Shown piece after piece: positions 34,553-43,724 of a DNA stretch of 64,000 nucleotides (position 1 is the stretch's first letter; every line of letters begins with the position of its first letter). The DNA is from Eubacterium sp. Lineage in GTDB: Bacteria; Bacillota; Clostridia; Lachnospirales; Lachnospiraceae. Under the pieces are notes generated by a model that worked only from the letters and a program-made list of their open reading frames with translations, was not told where the DNA came from and searched no databases. The DNA is taken from assembly GCA_017619835.1 (NCBI GenBank), contig JAFZRN010000034.1, forward strand, positions 1-64,000, in the 5' to 3' direction. The position numbers were made by a program, and so were the translations under genes.

Positions 34553-35602
34553 ATGAACATTAAAACCTATCTTTCAGACAAAAAAACAGAAATCATTTTA
34601 TCAGCCTTACTCCTGATCATCGTGGTCTGGCTCCTGATCATTTTCAGGACCAACACCGCGGTCACGATCATCGTGGCAGGGCTGATTATTCTTGTCGAGG
34701 CGGTCAAGCTGATCCTGGATTATAAGCGAAGAGCCGCCTTCTATAATACCCTGATGGATAATGCCCGGCGTCTCGACCAGGCCTATCTTGTGCTGGAAAC
34801 TCTCGAAAAGCCGGACTTTCTCGAAGGCCGCCTTCTTTACGACACCCTCTATGAGATCGATAAGTCCATGACCGAGAACGTGAACGCACATCTTCTTCGA
34901 AGCCGGGATTTCCGGGAGTATATCGAGCTCTGGATCCATGAGGTAAAGCTTCCGCTTTCATCGATAAGTCTCAAGCTCCACAATCTTCTGGATGCCGAAA
35001 ATGACTCCGCCCCGCAGCATATCGAGACCTACCGCAAGCTCCAATCGGAAGTACGCCGAATAGAAAGCTACGTTGATCAGGTCCTCTACTATTCGAGATC
35101 CGAAAATGCCGAGAAGGACTATCACATCTCAGAAGTTTCTCTCGACAGGATAATCCACGACGTTGCAATGGACAGTAGAGAGGCGCTTAGAGACAGCGGG
35201 ATAGATCTTCGGATCGAAGACATTTCCGATAAAAAGATCAATACCGACCAGAAGTGGCTTGCGTTCATCCTGAGCCAGCTCATCAGCAACAGCATCAAAT
35301 ATAAGAGGGACGACGTGGAATCCTACATAAAGATATCCTCCGCGAAAGAGGGCAGCGAAACTAAAATTATCGTTGAAGATAACGGGATCGGGATTCCCGA
35401 GAAGGATATTAAGAGAGTGTTCGAGAAGACATTTACGGGCACGAACGGAAAGACGAGATCGAAGTCCACGGGCATGGGGCTTTATATCGTAAAGACTTTA
35501 TGCGATAAGCTCGGCCACACCATCACGATCGACTCCGCCGAGGGCGAGTGGACAAGGGCCACGATCACTATTACCGAAAATGAGTTCTATAACGTTAAGT
35601 AA
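34553..35602 (+). CDS. bceS: BceS-type intramembrane-sensing histidine kinase
   Basis: 349 residues. Two closely spaced membrane helices (IILSALLLIIVVWLLIIF and NTAVTIIVAGLIILVEAVKLIL) leave almost no extracellular loop, as in BceS. The H-box is YIELWIHEVKLPLSS, and ATPase motifs are LISNSIKYKRDD (N), VEDNGIGIP (G1) and STGMGLYIVK (G2). Such kinases sense peptides through the BceAB transporter instead of directly. It starts one base after the regulator stop. Its own stop codon forms the edge of the downstream operator. Confidence 0.86.
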   Translation: MNIKTYLSDKKTEIILSALLLIIVVWLLIIFRTNTAVTIIVAGLIILVEAVKLILDYKRRAAFYNTLMDNARRLDQAYLVLETLEKPDFLEGRLLYDTLYEIDKSMTENVNAHLLRSRDFREYIELWIHEVKLPLSSISLKLHNLLDAENDSAPQHIETYRKLQSEVRRIESYVDQVLYYSRSENAEKDYHISEVSLDRIIHDVAMDSREALRDSGIDLRIEDISDKKINTDQKWLAFILSQLISNSIKYKRDDVESYIKISSAKEGSETKIIVEDNGIGIPEKDIKRVFEKTFTGTNGKTRSKSTGMGLYIVKTLCDKLGHTITIDSAEGEWTRATITITENEFYNVK

Positions 35603-35622
35603 CATTACAACTTTGTAATGTT
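35601..35622. promoter_or_regulatory. Bce-type response regulator operator upstream of bceAB
   Basis: AACATTACA-ACTT-TGTAATGTT is a perfect 9-bp inverted repeat with a 4-base spacer. Its core TTACA-N4-TGTAA fits the binding motif known for BceR-like regulators (TNACA-N4-TGTAA). It lies about 40 bases upstream of a TATCAT -10-like box (35662-35667). Confidence 0.8.
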
Positions 35623-35707
35623 TCGTAATATTGAAAAAACGACATCTCATTTTTCTTGTTGTATCATCACATTAGTCAAAGAGGAATACAACAAGAAGGA
35701 GAATAAA

Positions 35708-36475
35708 ATGGAAGAAATCTTAAAGATCGACAATATCGAAAAATACTATGGAAGCAAGTCCTCGCTCACAAAGGCAATCGACGGCATATCATTTACGGTA
35801 GACGAAGGTGAGTATGTTGCGATAATGGGCGCCAGCGGAAGCGGAAAGACAACACTTCTCAACTGTATTTCAACTATCGATAAGGTGACCTCGGGTCATA
35901 TCTATGTAGCCGGGACCGATGTTACAAAGCTTCGCGGCAATGCGTTGAATAAGTTCAGGCGTGAAGAGCTCGGCTTCGTTTTTCAGGACTTCAATCTCCT
36001 GGATACCATGACGGCTTATGAGAATATCGCACTTGCACTTTCAATCCAGGGCGTGGGCGCGCTGAAGATCGACAGCCGCATTAAGGAAATGGCTGAGTCC
36101 CTCGGAATTACCGACGTTTTAAGTAAATATCCCTACCAGATGAGCGGCGGCCAGAAGCAGAGAGTGGCAGCAGCAAGAGCGATCATCACGGAGCCGAAGC
36201 TTGTGCTTGCTGACGAGCCTACCGGAGCTCTTGATTCGAAGTCTTCAAAGATGCTTCTCGAAAGCTTCAGGTTTCTGAATGAAGAAATCCCAGCGACGAT
36301 CCTGATGGTAACACATGATGCCTTTACAGCATCCTACGCCAAGCGAGTCATTTTCATAAAAGACGGTAAGCTCTATAACGAGCTGAATCGCGGCGGAATG
36401 TCCAGGAAGGAATTCTTCGATGACATCATAAATGTCATCTCGATCTTAGGGGGTGATCTGAATGACGCTCTCTAA
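35708..36475 (+). CDS. bceA: BceA-type ABC transporter ATP-binding protein
   Basis: About 255 residues from ATG 35708, with AAGGAG six bases upstream; the longer frame starts inside the promoter. Walker A is GASGSGKTT, the signature MSGGQKQR, Walker B LVLADEPTGALD and the switch His VTHD. This is the MacB/LolD-like class, and FQDFNLLDTMTAYENIALAL is typical of BceA. It powers release of peptide antibiotics such as bacitracin from their lipid targets and also drives signalling to BceS. It overlaps the permease gene by 14 bases. Confidence 0.9.
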   Translation: MEEILKIDNIEKYYGSKSSLTKAIDGISFTVDEGEYVAIMGASGSGKTTLLNCISTIDKVTSGHIYVAGTDVTKLRGNALNKFRREELGFVFQDFNLLDTMTAYENIALALSIQGVGALKIDSRIKEMAESLGITDVLSKYPYQMSGGQKQRVAAARAIITEPKLVLADEPTGALDSKSSKMLLESFRFLNEEIPATILMVTHDAFTASYAKRVIFIKDGKLYNELNRGGMSRKEFFDDIINVISILGGDLNDAL

Positions 36476-38489
36476 ACTCGCAATCAGAAATATCCGCAAA
36501 AGCATAAGGGATTATTCAATCTATTTCTTCACTCTTATAATAGGAGTGATCATATTTTATATATTCAATACTCTGGGTTCCCAGACGGCAATGCTGGATG
36601 TGTCCAGTTCGGCCAGAGAGATCATCCAGCTGATGACGACATTTTTAAGCGGCGTAAGCGTTTTCGTGGCAATAGTCCTCGGAGCCCTTATCATTTACGC
36701 AAGCAACTTTCTGATCAGAAGAAGGAAGAAGGAGTTCGGAATATATCTCACACTCGGAATGAGCAAGAGAAAGATGTCAACGATCCTTCTGGTCGAAACT
36801 CTTCTGGTTGGTATCATTTCACTCGGACTTGGTCTTGCAGTCGGGATCATACTTTCACAGTTTATGAGTATAGTGGTGGCAAATGTTTTCGAAGCTGATA
36901 TGACTGAATTCAGATTTGTTTTCTCTGGAACAGCTGCACTCAAGACGGTTTTATTCTTCGGAATAATGTACATTGTTGTGATGATATTTAATACTGTTTC
37001 AGTGGGCAGATGCAAGCTGATCGATCTTCTCTATGGAGATAAGAAAAATGAGAAGCTGAAGCTGAGAAATCCTGTTCTTTGTCTGATCATTTTTATCATC
37101 TCCTGCGCGGTTCTGGGAAGAGCTTACTACCTTGTGACCACAGGAATTAACGTGAATGAGATATTCACTAAAAAAGAGCTTGTTAAGCTTATAGTGATGG
37201 GTTCTGTTTCCACGTTCTTTATCTTCTGGTCAGTATCCGGAAGCATCCTTTCCATAGTGACAAAGATGAAGGGTTATTACTACAGCAAGCTGAACAGCTT
37301 TACATTAAGGCAGTTCAGCAGCAAGGCAAATACCATGGTGATGTCCATGACCGTGATCTGTCTTATGCTGTTCCTTACGATCGTTCTTCTGGGAAGCGCT
37401 ATCAGTCTTACCCGTTCCATGAATCAGAATATAAAGGAAATGCTTCCCAGGGATGTTCAGATAGTAGATGATTATCAAATGGCGGGCAAAGATGCTTTGG
37501 ATGTCCTGGAAGAGAAAGGATTTAAGAAAGAACTTCTGAAAGATGTAACAAGCATTTATACTTACGATGCAGAAGGTCTTACCATGGGAGAAACCATGGG
37601 AGACTATATACAGTCTACACTTAATTACTATACCTTTGTAAGGGAAGATGCTGAAGAAACGATCATGGGGCTTACTGAATATAATGAGCTTGCGAAGGCA
37701 TTTAACAATGAAACTATATCAATTAAAGAAGATGAGTATGCTATAGTGGCAGATCTGGATTCGGTTGTCAGAGCAAGAAATAATGCACTTGCTACGGGAA
37801 GGACCATAACTTTCAGAGGTCATGAATTAAAGCCTGCATTTGCAGAGTGCAAGCTCGGAGCTGTCCAGCTTAATACAAATAAATGCAACGAAGGTGTTAT
37901 CGTTGTTCCGGACAGTGTTCTCGAGGGTGCACAGAAGATTGAAAATATCGTCCTGGCTGATTACGTTGCAGATACACCGGAGGAGATCGATAAAAACGAA
38001 GAGTATATAAAGGAATTTATTGAGTCTAATTTCCAGAAAGAAGAGATCCCATATGAAGAATGGTATATGTTCTATACCACAAAGGAGATCATGAAGGCAG
38101 CTTCAGTCGGAATCGGAGCTATAGCAACCTTTGTAAGTCTCTATGTTGGCCTTATATTCCTTATCGCAAGCGCGGCAGTTCTTTCACTGAAGGAGCTTTC
38201 GGAAAGCGCTGATAATATAGAACGTTTCGCAGTACTCAGAAGAATAGGTGCAGACGAGAAGATGATAGACAGGGCACTCTTTAAGCAGATAGGTATGTTT
38301 TTCTTGTTCCCGATGTTGCTTGCGGTCATCCACTCGATATTCGGACTTAAAGCTTCAAATAAGATCTTTGAGATATTTGCATCCGCAGATCTGGGACCGT
38401 CGATAGCTATTACCGCTGTTATCATAGTACTTGTATACGGAGGATATTTCCTGGTGACCTACTTTACCAGTAAAAGGATCATTCGATGA
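36462..38489 (+). CDS. bceB: BceB-type FtsX-like permease
   Basis: 675 residues with about ten membrane helices: four pairs in the first half (IYFFTLIIGVIIFYIF, VSVFVAIVLGALIIYASNFLIRRRKKEFGIYLTLGM), the FtsX segment, then a large external domain at about 325-545, and three helices at the end (GLIFLIASAAVLSLKEL..., FFLFPMLLAVIHSIFG, ITAVIIVLVYGGYFLVTYFTSKRI). The large external domain is the peptide-sensing part in BceB. LRRIGADEKMI is the usual FtsX coupling motif. It completes the module and ends at a strong hairpin at 38529. Confidence 0.88.
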   Translation: MTLSKLAIRNIRKSIRDYSIYFFTLIIGVIIFYIFNTLGSQTAMLDVSSSAREIIQLMTTFLSGVSVFVAIVLGALIIYASNFLIRRRKKEFGIYLTLGMSKRKMSTILLVETLLVGIISLGLGLAVGIILSQFMSIVVANVFEADMTEFRFVFSGTAALKTVLFFGIMYIVVMIFNTVSVGRCKLIDLLYGDKKNEKLKLRNPVLCLIIFIISCAVLGRAYYLVTTGINVNEIFTKKELVKLIVMGSVSTFFIFWSVSGSILSIVTKMKGYYYSKLNSFTLRQFSSKANTMVMSMTVICLMLFLTIVLLGSAISLTRSMNQNIKEMLPRDVQIVDDYQMAGKDALDVLEEKGFKKELLKDVTSIYTYDAEGLTMGETMGDYIQSTLNYYTFVREDAEETIMGLTEYNELAKAFNNETISIKEDEYAIVADLDSVVRARNNALATGRTITFRGHELKPAFAECKLGAVQLNTNKCNEGVIVVPDSVLEGAQKIENIVLADYVADTPEEIDKNEEYIKEFIESNFQKEEIPYEEWYMFYTTKEIMKAASVGIGAIATFVSLYVGLIFLIASAAVLSLKELSESADNIERFAVLRRIGADEKMIDRALFKQIGMFFLFPMLLAVIHSIFGLKASNKIFEIFASADLGPSIAITAVIIVLVYGGYFLVTYFTSKRIIR

Positions 38490-38528
38490 AACTTTACAAT
38501 TGATATCGATTTAACTTTATGCTATTCT

Positions 38529-38557
38529 AAAACGTGGGCGTAAAACCCCACGTTTTT
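38529..38557 (+). terminator. Rho-independent terminator after bceB
   Basis: AAAACGTGGG pairs perfectly with CCCACGTTTT across an 8-base loop, followed by T. It separates the Bce operon from the mgtE leader. Confidence 0.88.
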
Positions 38558-38587
38558 GAATTCCAGGAAGAAAGAAGGTGATGAATA

Positions 38588-38710
38588 GTGGAACATGACA
38601 GTAGTAAGCCTAAGGCGGATATTCACTTGTGCCCTAAGCATAGTAGTTCTGTGATTAGTTCTGTTTTCTATTCATTTCCGGATGTATCTTTATTATCTCT
38701 GGAGCTTTAA
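38588..38710 (+). CDS. Possible 40-residue leader peptide in the mgtE leader
   Basis: A GTG-started frame of 40 codons in the 337-base gap between bceB and mgtE, preceded by GAAGGTGA at about eight bases. The peptide is rich in Ser (ten of 40), with no recognised domain. It may be translated to sense translation speed or ions, as leader peptides of some Mg2+ transporter genes are, or it may be chance. There is no other gene in this stretch. Confidence 0.3.
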   Translation: MEHDSSKPKADIHLCPKHSSSVISSVFYSFPDVSLLSLEL

Positions 38711-38749
38711 TGAAATAGGAGTTCTTCGAATCTTTATTTTTGAACGGAA

Positions 38750-38812
38750 CATGTCACAGACGAATGCGGGCTGTGCATTTTTTATGCACAAAATTACGAA
38801 AAATGTGACATG
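38750..38812 (+). promoter_or_regulatory. Nested hairpin leader just before mgtE
   Basis: CATGTCACA (38750-38758) pairs with TGTGACATG (38804-38812), enclosing TGTGCAT (38772-38778) paired with ATGCACA (38784-38790). The ribosome site GGAGGTGA starts on the next base. This suits a switch between an open and closed ribosome site. It does not look like the M-box. Confidence 0.5.
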
Positions 38813-38826
38813 GAGGTGACTGAAAG

Positions 38827-40179
38827 ATGGAAGATACCAGAATTCAGGTCGAAGAAGTTATGGAGCTTCTGAAGGAGCGTAAGTTCTCCGAACTCAGATC
38901 CCGCCTCAGTGAGATCCAGCCTATAGACGTGGCGCAGATTCTCGGTGAGGTTCCGGAGGAAAAGCTGCTTATCCTTTACAGGATCCTTCCGAAGGAGGAT
39001 GCGGCAGACGTCTTTACGGAGATGGAGCCTGAGGAGCAGGAGACACTGATCCGAGCTTTTAATGAGCGGGAGATTCAGGAGATCCTTGAAGAAATGTATA
39101 TAGATGACGCGGTTGACCTTGTCGAAGAGATGCCCGCGGTCGTTGTTAATAAGATACTCAGGCATGCTTCGCCCGAGACTCGTAAGGAGATAAATGAGCT
39201 CCTGAAATATCCCGAGGACAGTGCGGGATCGGTTATGACGACCGAATATATGAGCCTTAAGAGCGATATGACCGTGGCCGATGCATTTGAAAGGATCAGG
39301 AGAAATGCCGACGAGAAGGAGGACATTTACACCTGTTATGTTGTAAGTCCTCAGAGAATGCTTGAAGGTACTGTCAGCCTGAAGGATCTGTTCCTTACTT
39401 CAAAGGATACTCTTATCGGGGATCTGATGGAGACCAATATCATCTCGGTTAATACTCTGGACGACCAGGAAGAGGTGGCCAAGCAGATGGCTAAGTATAA
39501 CCTCACGACTATCCCGGTTGTTGATAAGGAGAAGAGACTGGTCGGTATCGTAACGGTCGATGATGCTATCGACGTTATCCAGGAAGAGAATACGGAAGAT
39601 ATCGAAATGATGGCCGCTATCACGCCTACGGATAAGCCGTATATCGATACGGGTCTTTTCGAGACTTATAAGAAGAGGATTCCATGGCTGCTTCTGCTCA
39701 TGATATCGGCGACATTTACGGGCGCGATAATCACAAAGTATGAATCGGCGCTCGGCGCATATGTTATCCTGACTGCATACATTCCGATGCTCATGGATAC
39801 AGGCGGAAATGCCGGATCGCAGGCTTCGGTTTCCATCATTCGTGGACTTTCATTGGATGAGATTCAGTTCTCGGACGTGTTCAGGGTTCAGGGTAAGGAG
39901 CTGATGGTTGCAGTGCTGTGCGGATTTACACTTGCACTCGCTAATTTCTTTAAGCTGATATTCATAGACAGAGTAGGAACGATCATCGCACTCGTTGTAT
40001 GCATGACACTCCTTTTCACGGTTGTAGTTGCAAAGTTCGTGGGCTGCTCGCTCCCAATCCTCGCCAAGAGGATAGGTTTCGATCCGGCCGTAATGGCAAG
40101 TCCTTTCATAACGACCATCGTGGATGCTATCTCGCTGATCATTTATTTCCAGCTCGCATCCCATATTCTGCACATATAG
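38827..40179 (+). CDS. mgtE: Magnesium transporter MgtE
   Basis: 450 residues in standard order: N domain of helical repeats (15-130, VEEVMELLKERKFSELRSRLSEIQPIDVAQIL), two CBS domains (135-255, with YPEDSAGSVMTTEYMSL and VVDKEKRLVGIVTVDDAIDVI), a connecting helix, and five membrane helices from about 275. The channel has IPMLMDTGGNAGSQAS and GFDPAVMASPFITTIVDA, the signature Mg2+ selectivity and gate segments. CBS domains close the channel when intracellular Mg2+ is high. GGAGGTGA precedes the ATG; leader hairpins suggest extra control. Confidence 0.93.
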   Translation: MEDTRIQVEEVMELLKERKFSELRSRLSEIQPIDVAQILGEVPEEKLLILYRILPKEDAADVFTEMEPEEQETLIRAFNEREIQEILEEMYIDDAVDLVEEMPAVVVNKILRHASPETRKEINELLKYPEDSAGSVMTTEYMSLKSDMTVADAFERIRRNADEKEDIYTCYVVSPQRMLEGTVSLKDLFLTSKDTLIGDLMETNIISVNTLDDQEEVAKQMAKYNLTTIPVVDKEKRLVGIVTVDDAIDVIQEENTEDIEMMAAITPTDKPYIDTGLFETYKKRIPWLLLLMISATFTGAIITKYESALGAYVILTAYIPMLMDTGGNAGSQASVSIIRGLSLDEIQFSDVFRVQGKELMVAVLCGFTLALANFFKLIFIDRVGTIIALVVCMTLLFTVVVAKFVGCSLPILAKRIGFDPAVMASPFITTIVDAISLIIYFQLASHILHI

Positions 40180-40243
40180 ACGATTTTGAAAAACCAAGTA
40201 AAATAGAGCATAAACCATGGTATCCAATGGATACTTTTGCAGG

Positions 40244-40267
40244 AAAAGCCCGTTTTCGGGCTTTTTT
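40244..40267 (+). terminator. Rho-independent terminator after mgtE
   Basis: AAAAGCCCG and CGGGCTTTT flank TTTT, followed by more T. A second small hairpin, GTATCC-AAT-GGATAC, precedes it at 40220-40234. Confidence 0.9.
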
Positions 40268-40367
40268 CTGTTGCATTTGGAAAATGAGATGGTAGAGTAT
40301 AAGTGGATGATCATATAAGTTCAGTAAACTGGATTTATAAAAAAAGAAAAGGAAGGACAATAAGAGT

Positions 40368-42803
40368 ATGAAAAGTATAACTAAGAAAATGCTGGCTGTT
40401 TTAATAGTGGCATCAATGATTATTACCCTGTTTCCTGGCATGGGAGTAAAGACAGTTAATGCGGCTGAAGAAACGGTTATTTCAGAAATCAATATTGTTT
40501 ATGATTTGAAGGAATACCATTTTAATACTGCATTTACTGAGAAGGAAGCGGATGAAAGGATTAAACACGGAAAACCAAAGTATGTTGAAGTAAAATCTGA
40601 AGGCTGTTATTCCGGAGAATGGGCGGATGGTTTATATTCATGGGGTTATAATTCCTGGAATTATATTGGCAGTAGTACAGATTATCTTAGCGTAGAAAAA
40701 AACTATGCTATATATGTTAATGCGATTAAATTGAAAGAAGATTATGTATTTCCCGAGTCAATAAAACAATCAAAGGTTATGAGTGGGGATATCACTGATA
40801 TAGCCATAAAGGTAAATGGAGTAGAAAGGGATGATATAGAAATACACTATGTATCCGCTAAAGACCTTTTCTACTGCTATATTCCTATTGGAAAGCCATC
40901 TACAGAATATATAACACCTACAATATCACTTAATGGTTCTTCTGAAGAAATGGAACCCGGCCATGAAAGAGAGTTTACAGCCAAATTAGAGGGTTCTATA
41001 TCAGACAGGACAGTTAATTGGTCGCTTACAGGAAATAATAGTACGAATACCACTATTACAGAAGGAAAGCTGAAAATAGGAGCTGATGAGACGGCAACGT
41101 CTGTTACCGTTACGGCTACTTCGGCGGTAGATTCAACTCTTACGAAATCTTTAGTTATACCTATTAGTTATGATATCAAGCCTGTAGAAAAGGTGGTAGT
41201 ATCTCCTAAAGAGTGCTCTGTGTGCAAGGGATATGATAAACAGTTTTCTGCTTCGGTAATTGGAGAACAGGCTAATAAAGCGGTTATCTGGTCAGTGTCC
41301 GGTCAGACAAGCACAGCTACTGAGATTTCGTCCGAAGGAAATTTAAATGTAGGATCTGATGAGACTGCATCAACATTATTGGTAACAGCTACATCAGTCG
41401 CCGACCCAACAAAGAAAGATACCGCAACAGTAAATATATTTGAACCACAATATATTAAGAGTATAGACATAGAATTTGATCTGGATGAATATAATTTTAA
41501 TCCTGGATATACTGAGCAGGAAGTGAATGAAAGAATCCAACAAGGAAACCCAAAGTATGTTGGGGTAACATCTGAAGGCTGTTATTCCGGAAAATGGGCG
41601 GATGGTTTATATTCATGGGGTTATAATTCCTGGAATTATATTGGCAGTAGTACAGATTATCTCAGCGTAGAAAAAGAATATGCTATATATATTAATGCGA
41701 TTAAGTTGAATGAAGGGTATTTTTTCCCTGAGTCAATAAAAAAATCAAAGGTTATGAGTGGGGACATCACTGATATAGCCATAAAGGTAAATGGAGTAGA
41801 AAGGGATGATATAGAAATACACTATAAATCCGATAAAGACCTATTCTACTGCTATATTCCTATAGGAAAACCCCAAATAGATATTGTAAAAGAAGGAGCA
41901 TCCGTATCAGGTATTACAGACAAGACATATGATGGAACTGAGTTGACTCAGGATATCAGTGTCATTATTACAAAAGGAGAGGATACCACTACTCTTATCG
42001 AAGGAACAGATTATGTAGTATCATATGAAAATAATATTGAGGTAGGAACAGCTACGGTAACAGTAAAAGGAATAGGCAAATACAGTGGAGTAATTACAAA
42101 TACTTTTGAGATAAAAGCAGCTCCAACCCCGACACCTGGTTCTGAACCTACTCCAACTCCGACACCGGGCACTACTGATCCGTCAGCAACCCCTACGCCC
42201 GATGGAACAGAACCTTCAGCAACCCCTACACCGGGCATAGAAGATAAGACAGTGACACCCGCAGAAGTCGGAACAACACTTACGGATTCAGCAAACAATG
42301 TGACTTACAAGGTTATCTCCACCGGAAATACCGACGCTTCAGATCCTTCCAAGAACGAAATGCCGGCCGTAGCATTCACCGGAACTACTGATAAGAAGGC
42401 TAAGAAGTTCACTATCGGCGATACGGTTAAGTTCGGTGATGTTATCTATAACATCGAATCCATCGAAGAGGGCGCACTGAAGAATAATAAGACGATAACC
42501 TCCCTTACGATCGGAAAGAACGTAAAGGTTATTGAGAAGAATGCCTTCGCAGGCTGCACGAAGCTGAAGACAGTTAACTGCAAGTCCAAGGTTCTTTATA
42601 AGATCGGTGCCAATGCCTTCAAGGGCGACAAGAAGCTTACCAAGATGACTCTTAAGACATCACTGCTTAAGAAAAAGAACGTAGGCAAGAATGCCATCAA
42701 GGGAACTTCGAAGAAGCTTAAGATCTACGCTCCGAAGAAGATGAAAAAGTCCTATCAGAAGCTCTTCAGAGCGAAAGGAAATAAGAAGGTAAAGACTAAG
42801 TAA
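40368..42803 (+). CDS. Secreted protein with duplicated domain, Big-like repeats and C-terminal LRR_5 module
   Basis: 811 residues. Signal peptide MKSITKKMLAVLIV... ends near VNAA (about 32). Then come an unknown domain A1 (about 33-184), two Big-like Ig units (about 185-362), a second copy A2 (364-504), an MBG/YDG-type unit (DKTYDGTELTQDISV) at 505-580, a Pro/Thr linker of PTPTPG kind, and an LRR_5 plus Lys-rich tail shared with the protein at 805-2934. A1 and A2 are nearly identical (DGLYSWGYNSWNYIGSSTDY). The first two-thirds is AT-rich with AAA/ATA codons while the end uses AAG/ATC, suggesting a mosaic origin. Likely a surface adhesin. A1/A2 have no recognised function. Confidence 0.78.
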   Translation: MKSITKKMLAVLIVASMIITLFPGMGVKTVNAAEETVISEINIVYDLKEYHFNTAFTEKEADERIKHGKPKYVEVKSEGCYSGEWADGLYSWGYNSWNYIGSSTDYLSVEKNYAIYVNAIKLKEDYVFPESIKQSKVMSGDITDIAIKVNGVERDDIEIHYVSAKDLFYCYIPIGKPSTEYITPTISLNGSSEEMEPGHEREFTAKLEGSISDRTVNWSLTGNNSTNTTITEGKLKIGADETATSVTVTATSAVDSTLTKSLVIPISYDIKPVEKVVVSPKECSVCKGYDKQFSASVIGEQANKAVIWSVSGQTSTATEISSEGNLNVGSDETASTLLVTATSVADPTKKDTATVNIFEPQYIKSIDIEFDLDEYNFNPGYTEQEVNERIQQGNPKYVGVTSEGCYSGKWADGLYSWGYNSWNYIGSSTDYLSVEKEYAIYINAIKLNEGYFFPESIKKSKVMSGDITDIAIKVNGVERDDIEIHYKSDKDLFYCYIPIGKPQIDIVKEGASVSGITDKTYDGTELTQDISVIITKGEDTTTLIEGTDYVVSYENNIEVGTATVTVKGIGKYSGVITNTFEIKAAPTPTPGSEPTPTPTPGTTDPSATPTPDGTEPSATPTPGIEDKTVTPAEVGTTLTDSANNVTYKVISTGNTDASDPSKNEMPAVAFTGTTDKKAKKFTIGDTVKFGDVIYNIESIEEGALKNNKTITSLTIGKNVKVIEKNAFAGCTKLKTVNCKSKVLYKIGANAFKGDKKLTKMTLKTSLLKKKNVGKNAIKGTSKKLKIYAPKKMKKSYQKLFRAKGNKKVKTK
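40596..40897 (+). repeat. Long direct repeat, copy 1 (in-gene duplication)
   Basis: 302 bases nearly identical to 41571-41872, offset exactly 975 bases (325 codons). Differences are scattered single bases, so the duplication is recent or kept alike by conversion. Confidence 0.85.
41571..41872 (+). repeat. Long direct repeat, copy 2 (in-gene duplication)
   Basis: Second copy of the repeat at 40596-40897, in the same reading frame. Together they could allow loss or gain of a unit by recombination. Confidence 0.85.
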
Positions 42804-42823
42804 CGACAAAGAAACTATATAAG

Positions 42824-42852
42824 AAAAGCGGATGCCTGTGCATCCGCTTTTT
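42824..42852. terminator. Hairpin terminator between convergent genes
   Basis: AAAGCGGATGC and GCATCCGCTTT pair around CTGT, followed by TT on + and preceded by AA, so it could serve both the + secreted protein gene and the - transglutaminase-like gene. Confidence 0.85.
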
Positions 42853-42890
42853 GTATTTGATACATAATCATATCAGTTTAAGATATATAT

Positions 42891-43724
42891 CTAATCCACT
42901 CTCTTTTTGTAGGCGCCGTTTCTGGCCCAGTCGGGACGACCACCGTGTCCGCTGAGTGAAGCGGGAACTTTGAAGTAATCGTTGACATTATTCATTGCCC
43001 ATGACCAGTTCGGATCATAGAAATAACCATCTATAATAGCCCAGCCATGTCCGCCTGATGAGGCAGCATATACATTCTTTGATCCAACTGCAGCAGCCAT
43101 ATAAGCAAAGCCGCATCCGCCTGTATAACAGTCTCCGTAGCGTCTGAAGATGGCATAGGTAGCATAGTACTGATCCCAGTCACTTAAGTCACTTCTGAAG
43201 CTTGTCAGATTTCGCCAGTTTGTCTTATCACGTATATACATGAAGCAGGCTTTATTTTTCTGATTCTGACTCATTTTAAAGTTCGTTATATAAAAGGCGG
43301 TCTCATTTGCCTTTGCAAGAATCTTAGCTTTATTCTTGTTTGTTACGGCGCGGCCTTTTTTATCGATTTTGATACCGTTTATGGTTTTGTTGGTAACCAT
43401 ATAACCCTTGCTCTTCGGAGCAATGTTATAGTAGTGATAATAGCCTTTATACTTTATCCATCCGACACGCTGCATTCCATTCTTGTCGAAGTAATAATAT
43501 TTCTTGCCTATCTTATATTCCTTCTTCTTTTTGAGCATCTTGCCCTTATCGTTGTAATAGAATACACGGCCTTTCTTATTCATGTACCAACCCGGCTTAG
43601 GTGTTTTGTCCTTTGACTTTGCCTGAGCCGATATTCCGAGTCCGAAAAAACATATGCTTATAAAAACTACCGCAAGCATAAGAATCCTGACCATTTTAAT
43701 AATGCTGTGCTTATTCTGCTTCAT
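42891..43724 (-). CDS. Secreted wall-repeat protein with transglutaminase-like cysteine protease domain
   Basis: About 277 residues from the reverse-strand ATG that follows GGGGAG by ten bases. Signal peptide ends near ISAQA (about 35). Residues 44-125 hold cell-wall-binding-like repeats (GWYMNKKGRVFYYNDKGKML, KKYYYFDKNGMQRVGWIKYKGYYHYY). Residues about 150-245 are transglutaminase-like, with C204 (GGCGFAYMAAAVG), H226 (GGHGWAIIDG) and D237 (YDPNW) in the correct order. It could cut or crosslink wall or secreted proteins. C199 (YGDC) is an alternative nucleophile. Confidence 0.8.
   Translation of the reverse strand: MKQNKHSIIKMVRILMLAVVFISICFFGLGISAQAKSKDKTPKPGWYMNKKGRVFYYNDKGKMLKKKKEYKIGKKYYYFDKNGMQRVGWIKYKGYYHYYNIAPKSKGYMVTNKTINGIKIDKKGRAVTNKNKAKILAKANETAFYITNFKMSQNQKNKACFMYIRDKTNWRNLTSFRSDLSDWDQYYATYAIFRRYGDCYTGGCGFAYMAAAVGSKNVYAASSGGHGWAIIDGYFYDPNWSWAMNNVNDYFKVPASLSGHGGRPDWARNGAYKKRVD

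Noticed and set aside
38490-38826. M-box (ykoK) magnesium riboswitch before mgtE
   Set aside because: None of the conserved M-box strings could be found by eye; only the nested hairpins remain.
42011-42298. Reverse frame of Val/Gly-rich repeats
   Set aside because: Mirror of the Pro/Thr linker of the secreted protein; no ribosome site.
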